This document shows, piece by piece, positions 1 to 6,392 of a DNA stretch of 7,863 nucleotides. The position numbers and the translations under genes are program-made. The notes beneath the pieces are model-generated. The model was given only the letters and a program-made list of their open reading frames with translations, did not search any database and had not been told where the DNA came from. The stretch lies in assembly GCA_023430285.1 (NCBI GenBank), contig JAEZAV010000110.1, forward strand, positions 1-7,863, written 5' to 3'. The first letter of the stretch is position 1; each line of letters opens with the position of its first letter. Origin of the DNA: Methanobacteriota archaeon (lineage in GTDB: Archaea; Methanobacteriota; Methanobacteria; Methanobacteriales; Methanobacteriaceae).

Positions 1-33
1 AGTACGAATTACAAATAGTAGTAAGGTGATAAA

Positions 34-1533
34 ATGTCTGAGTTATATGAAAAAATGGTAAAAGAAGCTATGGCAGCTCAAAGAGCAGATGTAGATACCA
101 TCAAGAAAAATAGGGGCGGAAAATTTAAAATTTCTGATACAAAGGCATACTTGGATGTTGTTAATGAGATGTCAGTTGCAGATGGGCAGAGTGAGTCTGT
201 GATAGACCTTCATGTTAAATCAGTGAATTCTCATTACGATGCACTTGTAAACTTAACAGACACCATAAGACCGGAGGACGATCCATTTGTGGAGCACTAC
301 CAAACACCTGCAGTTTTGGAGATACTCTATGAAAATGACCAGGCCTTCAAGGACAGTGTGGACAAGTTCATTGAAGCAGTTGGAAACGCCGAGTCAATCA
401 TAGGAAGAGAAGTGGTGAGGAGGTACGGAGGATTTTACGGTCCAACCTGTGTGGTAGACTTCGCACTCATACCTGGAAGTACCAGTAACATTGTAAACAG
501 AATTTTAAAGCACACCGACATACCAGACGCACATAAACAAGCAATTTTATCCGCTAAATCTTGGGGAATGAACACCTCATATGGATTTGGCGAAACCTTC
601 ACTGATCAGATTGAGGAAGGAATGACATTAACAGATGCTTTAGATAAGGAAATAGCCCAGATACAGTACATCTATGAAAGTCCTGTTGAGGCTCAGGCCA
701 AACTCATGGACGGGGCAGGGCATGAATCATTTGATGTTAGAAAGTACATGGCCAAGTACAAAAAATCCATGGAAGACACTATCTTAAATGCTGTTGAGGA
801 TGATGTACACTACGGAAACATTGTAACAGTACCAGCCTACTGTGTAGGTGACATAGCACACCACATAGCACAATCAACCTACAACATGTGTAAAGACGAT
901 GTGATAATGGCAGTTATTGAAACTGCTACAGATGTAATGGATTCAACCTTGAAAAAAGCATTACCTAAATTTAAAAGTGAATATGAGTTACTTTCACTTG
1001 CAACAGGATCATCGGCCTGTGCAGTTGAGTATATGTTGGAGTTAGATGGATTCAACGCACCAATGGTGGTTGACATGCTAACTAAAAGGTTCCACAACTA
1101 TGTACAGTTATATCCAACCCGTGGAGCAGCTGCAGAACTGCACAACTGTGACTTCATGGACATGATCTACAGGGGATGGAAGTACATGGACACAGAGAGA
1201 AGGATGAAAAATGGTTCAGGCAGAAACTTAGAACCAGATGTAGCGGGTTTCAAAGTGGATCTAACACCTGTACATAAAAACAACGTCATAATGAATCCAC
1301 AGCGCTACGCATATCCTGCATGTGCAATAACTGTCAGGTACTCAGCACTCATGAGACTTGCAGACTATCCATGTTTACTAACCAGTGAACCTGTAACTGC
1401 AACCATGATGACCAACATCATAGCACTCCACAAGGAAAGTCCTGCTTCACCTGCAAGAGTATGTAAAAACTGTGCATCAGCATGTCTGGTTGATTTCAGA
1501 CACTGTGCATGCCAGTGGAAAGAAGCTGTGTAA
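34..1533 (+). CDS. DUF2193 family protein, methanogen-associated, function unknown
   Basis: This 499-residue soluble protein has no signal peptide or membrane segment that I can see. I recognise it by overall sequence as DUF2193, an uncharacterised family known mainly from methanogenic archaea; no reaction can be assigned. The N-terminal third is acidic and helix-rich. The middle holds conserved-looking stretches such as GGFYGPTC (about residues 130-137) and HNCDFMDMIYRGW. The C-terminus ends in a compact Cys cluster: C477-x2-C480-x3-C484, then H490, C491 and C493, six residues before the end. This spacing suggests a bound metal or Fe-S centre (inference). The ATG at 34 is supported by GGTGAT at 25-30, complementary to the 3' end of archaeal 16S rRNA. 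The next gene starts 46 nt after the stop on the same strand, so it is probably the first gene seen of a DUF2193-DUF2180-aqpM operon. Family assignment is fairly sure; function is unknown. Confidence 0.82.
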   Translation: MSELYEKMVKEAMAAQRADVDTIKKNRGGKFKISDTKAYLDVVNEMSVADGQSESVIDLHVKSVNSHYDALVNLTDTIRPEDDPFVEHYQTPAVLEILYENDQAFKDSVDKFIEAVGNAESIIGREVVRRYGGFYGPTCVVDFALIPGSTSNIVNRILKHTDIPDAHKQAILSAKSWGMNTSYGFGETFTDQIEEGMTLTDALDKEIAQIQYIYESPVEAQAKLMDGAGHESFDVRKYMAKYKKSMEDTILNAVEDDVHYGNIVTVPAYCVGDIAHHIAQSTYNMCKDDVIMAVIETATDVMDSTLKKALPKFKSEYELLSLATGSSACAVEYMLELDGFNAPMVVDMLTKRFHNYVQLYPTRGAAAELHNCDFMDMIYRGWKYMDTERRMKNGSGRNLEPDVAGFKVDLTPVHKNNVIMNPQRYAYPACAITVRYSALMRLADYPCLLTSEPVTATMMTNIIALHKESPASPARVCKNCASACLVDFRHCACQWKEAV

Positions 1534-1579
1534 AATTTTCAATTCAAAGGATGTAAAATTAAATGAAGGTGTTTTGAAA

Positions 1580-1789
1580 ATGAAATGTTACATAGATGCT
1601 CTTGAAGGAAAGGACAAAGACGCAGTTGCAATCTGTATAGTGTGTGGAATGGCACTCTGCATGGACCATGCAAAGAGGGAGGATGTTACCATCTGGGAGG
1701 GTGGTTACCCATTCCCTTCTGAAAAGGTCAGCAAGAGTTTGCCAAGAATTCTCTGTCCAGAATGTTATGCTGCATTAAAGGGTGATTAG
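1580..1789 (+). CDS. DUF2180 family small Cys-rich, probably zinc-binding protein
   Basis: This 69-residue protein matches the archaeal DUF2180 family of small Cys-rich proteins of unknown function. Visible ligands are C3, C19-x2-C22, C27-x2-H30 and C59-x2-C62, a B-box/treble-clef-like layout that would hold one or two zinc ions. As I recall the family, it usually begins MKCYxC; here residue 6 is Asp, so one expected ligand is changed. The frame is open upstream to an ATG at 1472, but that start would overlap the end of the DUF2193 gene and add residues unrelated to the family. The ATG at 1580 puts the family's MKCY sequence at the N-terminus and has AAGGTG at 1566-1571, eight bases upstream. 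The stop abuts the aqpM start at 1790, so translation of the two is probably coupled. A regulatory or metal-trafficking adaptor role is possible, but nothing here proves it. Confidence 0.85.
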   Translation: MKCYIDALEGKDKDAVAICIVCGMALCMDHAKREDVTIWEGGYPFPSEKVSKSLPRILCPECYAALKGD

Positions 1790-2548
1790 ATGGCAAATTT
1801 GACTAAAAGGTGTCTAGCTGAATTTATAGGCACTTTCTTTTTAGTTTTTATGGGTACAGGTGCCGCTGTAATAGCATTGATGATATCGAATGGAGCAGCC
1901 ACACCAAACTCATTTAACATTGGTATAGGGGCTCTCGGTGGTCTTGGTGATTGGCTTGCAATTGGACTGGCATTTGGTCTGGCAATAGCTGCTGCTATTT
2001 ATGCCTTGGGTAACGTTTCGGGATGTCATATAAATCCCGCTGTCACAATTGGGCTTTGGAGTGTGAAAAAATTCCCTGGTCGAGATGTGGTGCCATACAT
2101 AGTTTCCCAAGTTTTAGGTGCTTCACTCGGAAGCTTCCTCTTGGCAGGTATAATAGGTATGGGTGCAGTAACTGTTGGAGGTTTAGGTGCAACAGCACCA
2201 TTTCCAGGAATAGGTTACTACCAGGCAATGCTTGCAGAAATAGTTGGAACTTTCCTCTTAATGCTGGCAATAATGGGTGTTGCAGTAGACAGAAGAGCAC
2301 CACCAGGATTTGCAGGAATAATAATAGGTTTAACTGTAGCTGGTGTGATAACAACTGTGGGTAACATCTCAGGAGCATCATTGAACCCTGCAAGAACATT
2401 TGGACCCTACCTTGGAGACGCAGCTCTTGGCGGTCACAGCCTATGGGCATTTTTACCCATCTACATTGTAGGCCCAGTTATTGGAGCAGTACTCGCAGCC
2501 TTAGCTTACAACTACATGACAAGCGAAGAAAAAGCAATCAGGGACTGA
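1790..2548 (+). CDS. aqpM: Aquaporin AqpM (MIP family water/gas channel)
   Basis: This 252-residue integral membrane channel of the major intrinsic protein family passes water, and possibly small neutral molecules, across the cytoplasmic membrane. It has six hydrophobic membrane segments and the two half-helix pore motifs: NPA at residues 82-84 (GCHINPAVTIG) and NPA at 199-201 (SLNPARTFGPYL). Length and sequence are very close to AqpM of Methanothermobacter marburgensis (246 aa), whose structure is known. The aromatic/arginine filter positions by that numbering are Phe62, Ile187, Ala196 and Arg202; the Methanothermobacter protein has Ser at 196. Ile in place of the His of classical aquaporins is the AqpM hallmark and makes the filter wider and more hydrophobic. 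The start is the base after the TAG of the DUF2180 gene, and GGTGAT at 1781-1786 is its Shine-Dalgarno site, embedded in the upstream gene. It is the last gene of the cluster, followed by oligo-T runs. Confidence 0.96.
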   Translation: MANLTKRCLAEFIGTFFLVFMGTGAAVIALMISNGAATPNSFNIGIGALGGLGDWLAIGLAFGLAIAAAIYALGNVSGCHINPAVTIGLWSVKKFPGRDVVPYIVSQVLGASLGSFLLAGIIGMGAVTVGGLGATAPFPGIGYYQAMLAEIVGTFLLMLAIMGVAVDRRAPPGFAGIIIGLTVAGVITTVGNISGASLNPARTFGPYLGDAALGGHSLWAFLPIYIVGPVIGAVLAALAYNYMTSEEKAIRD

Positions 2549-2554
2549 TAATAA

Positions 2555-2583
2555 CTTTTTTTTTACATTAATTTTCTTTTTTT
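2555..2583 (+). terminator. Oligo-T terminator after aqpM
   Basis: A run of nine T residues at 2556-2564 starts eight bases after the aqpM stop. A second T-rich stretch follows at 2572-2583, interrupted by a single C. Archaeal RNA polymerase terminates at oligo-T tracts without needing a stem-loop, so this is a good candidate end for the three-gene transcript. No strong hairpin precedes it. Confidence 0.6.
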
Positions 2584-2697
2584 CATGCATTAATTTTTGA
2601 TTTTCTGCCGATTTAAGGCCAATAACGCTCATAGTAATTGACAACCATGGATACTTGATCCTATAAACATGGGATATGGAACAACATAATTCTAAAA

Positions 2698-2706
2698 TTA
2701 TATATA
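2698..2706 (+). promoter_or_regulatory. Candidate TATA box upstream of the antiporter gene (distal)
   Basis: An alternating AT stretch (ATTATATAT) fits the archaeal TATA box. Transcription would begin near 2728, giving a leader of about 170 bases before the ATG at 2898 with the GGTGA/TCACC hairpin close to its 5' end. A second, proximal candidate at 2834-2841 (TTTTATAG) would give a leader of only about 35 bases. The sequence alone does not choose between them. Confidence 0.4.
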
Positions 2707-2897
2707 TCAAAAAATACCAATCTTTCATATGGAATGGTGATGGGGTTCACCTTTAACCGCTTATTTTAAGCTGATGACTCCTGCACAATAAAAATTTATG
2801 GTGGAGGAAGTTAACATCAAATTAATCAATCAATTTTATAGTATTACTAGTTTGTTCCATGCATATTCAACTCTAGGATCAGTTATGGTGGTTTATT

Positions 2898-4100
2898 ATG
2901 GATAATATCCTACTCAGCCTGGGCATAATAATAGTGTTCGGCCTAATTTTCAGCAGACTGTTTTCTAAGATAGGTCTGCCAGGTTTATTGGGAATGCTTT
3001 TTGTGGGTGTTTTAATAGGTCCATACTACTTGAACCTCATAGATCCAAGATTTCTTGGAATATCAAGTGATTTACGAGTTTTGGCCCTTATAATCATACT
3101 GCTTAGGGCGGGTCTCAGTCTTCACAGGGATGCCTTGAGGAAGGTTGGAACCGCAGCCCTTAAAATGAGTTTTTTTCCATGTTTACTCGAGGGACTTACC
3201 ATCATGGCTGTGGCACATCTCCTACTCGGCCTACCTTGGATTGTGGCAGGAATGCTTGGATTTATAATAGCAGCAGTTTCACCAGCAGTTGTGGTGCCAA
3301 GCATGTTATCATTCATTGAAAGGGGTATGGGAACAGCTAAAAGCATTCCAACACTACTAATGGCCGGTGCATCTGCAGACAACGTGGTGGCAATAACCAT
3401 TTTCTCAGCATTTTTTGGATTTTACCTAAACAGCAGCCTGAACATTGGCATTGCCATTATTGGAATACCTGTTTCCCTGATTCTGGGCATGATCATGGGA
3501 TTTTTACTTGGACTCTTGGTTCTCAGGGTATTTAAACACTACAGCATTGGAAGTTCGGAGAAAATACTCATAATCCTAGCTTCAGCCATTCTACTCAAGG
3601 AACTTGGGGATTACCTACAAAATTACGTGCCTGTAGCTGCTCTTCTTGGAATCATGGTTCTTGGATTTGTGATTGTGGACAGAAATCCCAACCTTGGATT
3701 GGAACTTTCCTCAAAATTCTCAAAGATATGGATACTGGCAGAGATAATCCTATTCGTACTTGTTGGTGCCCAAGTTAACATTCAATTGGTAATTTCAGCG
3801 GGTGTGGCCGGTATCATAATCATAGGAGTAGGCCTCTTAGCAAGAAGCCTGGGTGTTTACCTATCACTCTCGGGAACAGAACTTAACAAAGATGAGAAAC
3901 TGTTTTCAATGGTGGCCAACACTCCTAAAGCAACTGTACAAGCAGCAATTGGAGCAGTACCTCTGGCTACAGGTGTTGCATCGGGAGATATAATACTGGC
4001 AATATCAGTCCTGGCAATCATACTCACAGCACCCCTGGGATCCCTGGGAATTAAAGTCCTGGGAGATAAAATCCTTAAAAAAGAACCAAACACTGGATGA
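2898..4100 (+). CDS. Cation:proton antiporter, Na+/H+ exchanger domain family
   Basis: This 400-residue, very hydrophobic protein has about 12 membrane segments over almost its whole length and a short basic C-terminal tail. That fits a stand-alone Na+/H+ exchanger domain of the monovalent cation:proton antiporter superfamily, with no cytosolic regulatory domain. It would exchange Na+ or K+ for H+ across the cytoplasmic membrane. Family signs in order are GLPGLLGMLFVGVLIGP (about 26-42), LLRAGLSL (68-75), AVSPAVVVPSML (126-137), GASADN (157-162) with the likely ion-binding Asp161, Arg316 in a late membrane helix, and NTPKATVQAAIG (341-352) with Lys344. CPA1 antiporters such as MjNhaP1 carry Asn-Asp at the ion site; here the order is Asp161-Asn162. 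The ATG is supported by GGTGG at 2887-2891. It stands alone and converges on gadB. The ion transported cannot be read from sequence. Confidence 0.9.
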   Translation: MDNILLSLGIIIVFGLIFSRLFSKIGLPGLLGMLFVGVLIGPYYLNLIDPRFLGISSDLRVLALIIILLRAGLSLHRDALRKVGTAALKMSFFPCLLEGLTIMAVAHLLLGLPWIVAGMLGFIIAAVSPAVVVPSMLSFIERGMGTAKSIPTLLMAGASADNVVAITIFSAFFGFYLNSSLNIGIAIIGIPVSLILGMIMGFLLGLLVLRVFKHYSIGSSEKILIILASAILLKELGDYLQNYVPVAALLGIMVLGFVIVDRNPNLGLELSSKFSKIWILAEIILFVLVGAQVNIQLVISAGVAGIIIIGVGLLARSLGVYLSLSGTELNKDEKLFSMVANTPKATVQAAIGAVPLATGVASGDIILAISVLAIILTAPLGSLGIKVLGDKILKKEPNTG

Positions 4101-4184
4101 ACTAAAACAACAGACAAATATGTCCATTCATCTTTAGAAGTGCTGTAACAGTTACTCAACAAGATGCGACTAGGACTAGTAAGT

Positions 4185-4235
4185 ATTTGTTTTTGGGAAA
4201 AAAAGTTTTAGATGCGTGAATAAAATAAAAAAGAA
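4185..4235. terminator. Bidirectional T-tract region between the antiporter gene and gadB
   Basis: The two genes converge over a 152-bp gap. On the minus strand, gadB transcripts meet T6 (A run at 4227-4232) and then T7 (A run at 4198-4204) shortly after the stop, a good archaeal termination signal. On the plus strand the antiporter transcript meets only T5 at 4190-4194, about 90 bases after its stop, which is weaker. No strong stem-loop is evident. Confidence 0.45.
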
Positions 4236-4252
4236 GAGTTGGGATGATTTAA

Positions 4253-5653
4253 TTAGTAGAGCAGTGTTGGGTTGCCCTTGTCATCGATGACCTTTCTTCT
4301 TTCATTGAGTGATTGGTTCAGTGTTTTTATTGAGGCCATTATGTCTTCAAATAACATTTCAACCATGTCTTTACTGAAACTTTCCTTGATAACCATTCTT
4401 AAAACAGTGATATCATCTGCATTTGGAGGAAGGGTATAGGCTGGTACTATCCATCCCTTTTCTCTTAGATGTTCTGAAAGATGGAATGCATCGAAATCAC
4501 AGTTTTTAAGTTTCACAGCTATCAATGGGAACAGTATCTTATCATTTAGGATCTCAAACTTGCCTGTTTCTTCTAACTTTTTGCCGAGGAAACGTGCATT
4601 TTCAAGCATGTTCTCCATTATCTCTGTATAACCCTTCATTCCCAACCTTATGAAGTTGTAGTACTGTGCTATTATGGTGTTGCTGCCCTTTGAGAAATTT
4701 AGGGAGTAGTTGGGCATGAGTCCTCCAAGATAATTTATGTTAAATATAAGGTCATCAGGCAGGTCAGATTTATCTTTGAACACCAGCCATCCCACACCAG
4801 GATAAACTAAACCATATTTATGTCCTGAAACATTTATGGATCTGACTTGTTCCAACCTGAAATCCCATAGCAGGTCTGGATAAATGAACGGTGCTATGAA
4901 ACCTCCGCTTGCACCATCAACATGAATTGGTATGTCCCATCCTTTAGTCTTTTTAACCTCTAATAATGCATTATTTATGTCTTCGATTGGATCCATCTGA
5001 CCCGTAAATGTTGTTCCAATAACTGCACCGACTGCAATGGTGTTTTCATCAATTTCCTTCACAACATCCTCTGCTGTAATGGTGTAAATGTCCTCCCTGA
5101 GGGGTATGAGTTTCAACTCCACATCGAAGTACCTTGCAAATTTCTCCCACACAGTATGAACATCTGCACCCATCACAATATTGGGCTTGTCTGTTGGTTT
5201 ACCTTCTTCTTCCCTTCTTTTTCTCCATGTCCATTTATGTGCCAGTAAGCCTAACATAATGGCTTCTGAGGATCCGATTGTACCACTTCCCACAGACTGA
5301 GAATCTTTATCGGCATTGAATAATCTTGCAAGCATGTTAACAACACGATCTTGAATTACTTCGGTCTGAGGATATTCATCGTTGTCAACGTAGTTTTTGC
5401 CCATGCTTTCCATCATGAGAAGATCTGCTTCAGGTTCCATCCAGGTTGTTACAAAACTTGCCAGATTCAGTGCAGGGTTTCCATCCAGATTTAATTCATC
5501 GTGTATCAATTGGTAGGCTGCCCTTGGAGGCATTCCTTCATCAGGCACCTCGTACTTGGGTATGCTCTTTGTAAAGTAACGGCTACCATACGTGGTGGTT
5601 TGTTCCTTTTCATGCTTATCCAGTTCATCCAAATTCTTTTTTTCAGATAACAT
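4253..5653 (-). CDS. gadB: Glutamate decarboxylase (PLP-dependent, GadB type)
   Basis: This 466-residue cytosolic enzyme converts L-glutamate to GABA and CO2, using up one proton. It is a group II PLP-dependent decarboxylase. Visible signatures are ASFVTTWMEPE (65-75), DEYPQTE (92-98), the SGTIGSSEA cofactor loop (123-131), GTTFTG (213-218), HVDGASGGF (244-252) with Asp246 for the PLP pyridine nitrogen, and SGHKYG (276-281) with the Schiff-base Lys279 after His278. Several blocks (ASFVTTWMEPE, INVSGHKYGLVYPGVGW, IVPAYTLPP) read closer to plant-like GADs than to E. coli GadB. Unlike plant GADs there is no calmodulin-binding tail, and unlike E. coli GadB the C-terminus lacks the terminal His-Thr that shuts the site at neutral pH. 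I chose the ATG at 5653: an in-frame GTG at 5671 overlaps the GGAGG that would serve as its Shine-Dalgarno site, and the ATG start gives 466 residues, the same length as E. coli GadB. Residue numbers use this start. No GABA antiporter gene is adjacent in the window. Confidence 0.95.
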   Translation of the reverse strand: MLSEKKNLDELDKHEKEQTTTYGSRYFTKSIPKYEVPDEGMPPRAAYQLIHDELNLDGNPALNLASFVTTWMEPEADLLMMESMGKNYVDNDEYPQTEVIQDRVVNMLARLFNADKDSQSVGSGTIGSSEAIMLGLLAHKWTWRKRREEEGKPTDKPNIVMGADVHTVWEKFARYFDVELKLIPLREDIYTITAEDVVKEIDENTIAVGAVIGTTFTGQMDPIEDINNALLEVKKTKGWDIPIHVDGASGGFIAPFIYPDLLWDFRLEQVRSINVSGHKYGLVYPGVGWLVFKDKSDLPDDLIFNINYLGGLMPNYSLNFSKGSNTIIAQYYNFIRLGMKGYTEIMENMLENARFLGKKLEETGKFEILNDKILFPLIAVKLKNCDFDAFHLSEHLREKGWIVPAYTLPPNADDITVLRMVIKESFSKDMVEMLFEDIMASIKTLNQSLNERRKVIDDKGNPTLLY

Positions 5654-5664
5654 TTTTTTATTTT

Positions 5665-5669
5665 CCTCC
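5665..5669 (-). promoter_or_regulatory. Shine-Dalgarno site that decides the gadB start
   Basis: On the minus strand GGAGG lies 11 bases before the ATG at 5653. Its first G is the last base of the upstream in-frame GTG (5671-5669), so it cannot serve that codon, and no purine-rich site lies upstream of the GTG. This favours the ATG. Confidence 0.65.
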
Positions 5670-5800
5670 ACAATCTTAGTTTAACAAATATGGTCAAAAA
5701 TCTTTACAGAAATCATGTTTATTCTTAAAAAAAGTTTTAAAATTCATGAAAAATAGATTTTTTCGGGCGGCACAGTTTAAAAGATTGGAAAAGCAATTAT

Positions 5801-5809
5801 TAAATATAA
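5801..5809 (-). promoter_or_regulatory. Candidate TATA box of gadB
   Basis: On the minus strand TTATATTTA lies about 150 bases before the ATG and predicts transcription starting near 5778-5780. The leader would be about 125 bases. It would begin just before a small GC-rich island (5764-5771, CGGGCGGC on the plus strand), which stands out in this AT-rich gap, and would contain a near-palindrome of A and T runs at 5748-5764. Nearer AT-rich stretches could also serve, so the choice is tentative. Confidence 0.35.
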
Positions 5810-6200
5810 GTTCAGTTATCCTTTGAAATAACACAATTTTCCCCCATTTTATCTATTTAATAACGATTCTGTTCCTGTTTTATTAAATAAATACCAATCG
5901 AATAGAAAAACACACAATACCTTGATAATATTATTTATGAGAACTACATATTAAATTTTTTTAAAAGTAACATGATGTTAGGGGAGTTAGTTCAGTATAA
6001 AAAATTATTTTCAAATGCATCTTAAAACAAATTGGAAATTAAACCTGATATTTTGAACCATTGAAGGTTTCAAGCATTTATTTAATTTGAAGCTTTAATT
6101 TCAACCATTTCTCAGGAAAATTCCATGAAGGTAATAGTTACATTTTTCAAGCTTCTCGTGGTTTAACAGGTAAGCTATTTCAGAATTTCAGTTAAATTTC

Positions 6201-6220
6201 TCTATGCATAGTCACATAGA
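6201..6220. repeat. Nested palindrome, possible operator
   Basis: CTATGCATAG at 6202-6211 is a perfect 10-bp palindrome. TCTATG at 6201-6206 also pairs with CATAGA at 6215-6220, so the same left arm can pair in two ways. It lies about 180 bp upstream of the FUSC start. Function is unknown, and a chance origin is possible. Confidence 0.3.
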
Positions 6221-6279
6221 AAGGGGTGCTAGTTAAAGGGGTAAATATCAAGTTTTTACAGAGTTAAGTGTGATAAATT

Positions 6280-6295
6280 ATTTATAATTATAAAT
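6280..6295. repeat. Perfect 16-bp AT palindrome
   Basis: ATTTATAATTATAAAT reads identically on both strands. It contains TATA-like sequence in both directions and lies about 100 bp upstream of the FUSC start, so it could be a second promoter or a dimeric regulator site. All bases are A or T, which raises the odds of chance occurrence. Confidence 0.35.
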
Positions 6296-6350
6296 CCAAT
6301 ATAATAATAGATAATTTTTCTTTGACGTTGAATGTTGGGATTCTGCGTTT

Positions 6351-6379
6351 AATAATGGATATAAATTGTTTCCATTATT
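6351..6379 (+). promoter_or_regulatory. FUSC gene promoter: TATA box inside a 9-bp inverted repeat
   Basis: AATAATGGA (6351-6359) and TCCATTATT (6371-6379) are exact inverted repeats separated by 11 bases. The spacer contains TATAAATT (6360-6367). A start site about 26 bases downstream of the box centre falls at 6388-6391, only a few bases before the ATG at 6393. No Shine-Dalgarno sequence precedes that ATG, so a nearly leaderless mRNA fits. A protein bound to the repeat would cover the TBP/TFB site, which suggests repression. Confidence 0.55.
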
Positions 6380-6392
6380 TTAATAACTAACA

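Larger units (their letters stand above)
2549..2897. other. 349-bp intergenic region with possible long leader of the antiporter gene
   Basis: After the T runs this gap holds no convincing gene. It contains two TATA-like boxes in the + direction (2698-2706 and 2834-2841). A short hairpin pairs GGTGA at 2736-2740 with TCACC at 2747-2751. A strong Shine-Dalgarno-like GGTGGAGG at 2800-2807 has no standard start codon at the usual distance downstream. A 35-codon open frame (2798-2905) ends eight bases inside the antiporter gene. These may be parts of a regulatory leader, or chance in AT-rich DNA. Confidence 0.5.
5654..6392. other. 739-bp AT-rich intergenic region between divergent gadB and the FUSC gene
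   Basis: Both strands carry frequent stops and I see no gene, rRNA, complete tRNA, transposase remnant or CRISPR repeat. The longest start-to-stop reading I noticed with a protein-like look is only 13 codons (from 6125). The region holds the divergent promoters of gadB and the FUSC gene and several short palindromes listed separately. It is long for a methanogen intergenic gap, so an unrecognised small RNA or eroded insertion cannot be excluded. Confidence 0.6.

Noticed and set aside
1472..1579. Upstream extension of the DUF2180 frame to an ATG at 1472
   Set aside because: It would overlap the DUF2193 coding sequence and add residues unrelated to the family; the ATG at 1580 has its own Shine-Dalgarno site and puts MKCY at the N-terminus.
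2023..2450. Open frames of 113 and 135 codons on both strands within aqpM
   Set aside because: They are alternative-frame readings of the aquaporin gene, with biased composition (Cys/Arg/Ser-rich or Leu/Gln-rich), no Shine-Dalgarno support and no recognisable family.
2501..2728. 75-codon minus-strand frame across the aqpM terminator
   Set aside because: It overlaps the end of aqpM and the T runs, has low-complexity Lys-rich sequence and resembles no known protein.
3122..3400. 92-codon minus-strand frame inside the antiporter gene
   Set aside because: It is an antisense shadow of a clearly coding membrane protein, as is the 101-codon frame at 3857-4162.
5654..5671. GTG start of gadB, six codons upstream
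   Set aside because: The GTG overlaps the only good Shine-Dalgarno sequence and has none of its own; the ATG at 5653 fits the family length.
2708..5900. Shared 11-mer AAATACCAATC upstream of the antiporter gene and in the gadB/FUSC gap
   Set aside because: Several 11-base matches are expected by chance in a window of this size and AT content, and the contexts differ.
5980..6023. tRNA-like snippet (GGGGAGTTAGTTCAGTA followed by TTTTCAAAT)
   Set aside because: It resembles a tRNA 5' half and D-arm, but there is no acceptor partner, anticodon stem or proper T-arm, and the length is too short; it is too weak to call a tRNA or an attachment-site remnant.
6125..6166. Short frame MKVIVTFFKLLVV with a purine-rich stretch upstream
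   Set aside because: Only 13 codons before a stop, with no continuation in another frame to suggest a broken gene.
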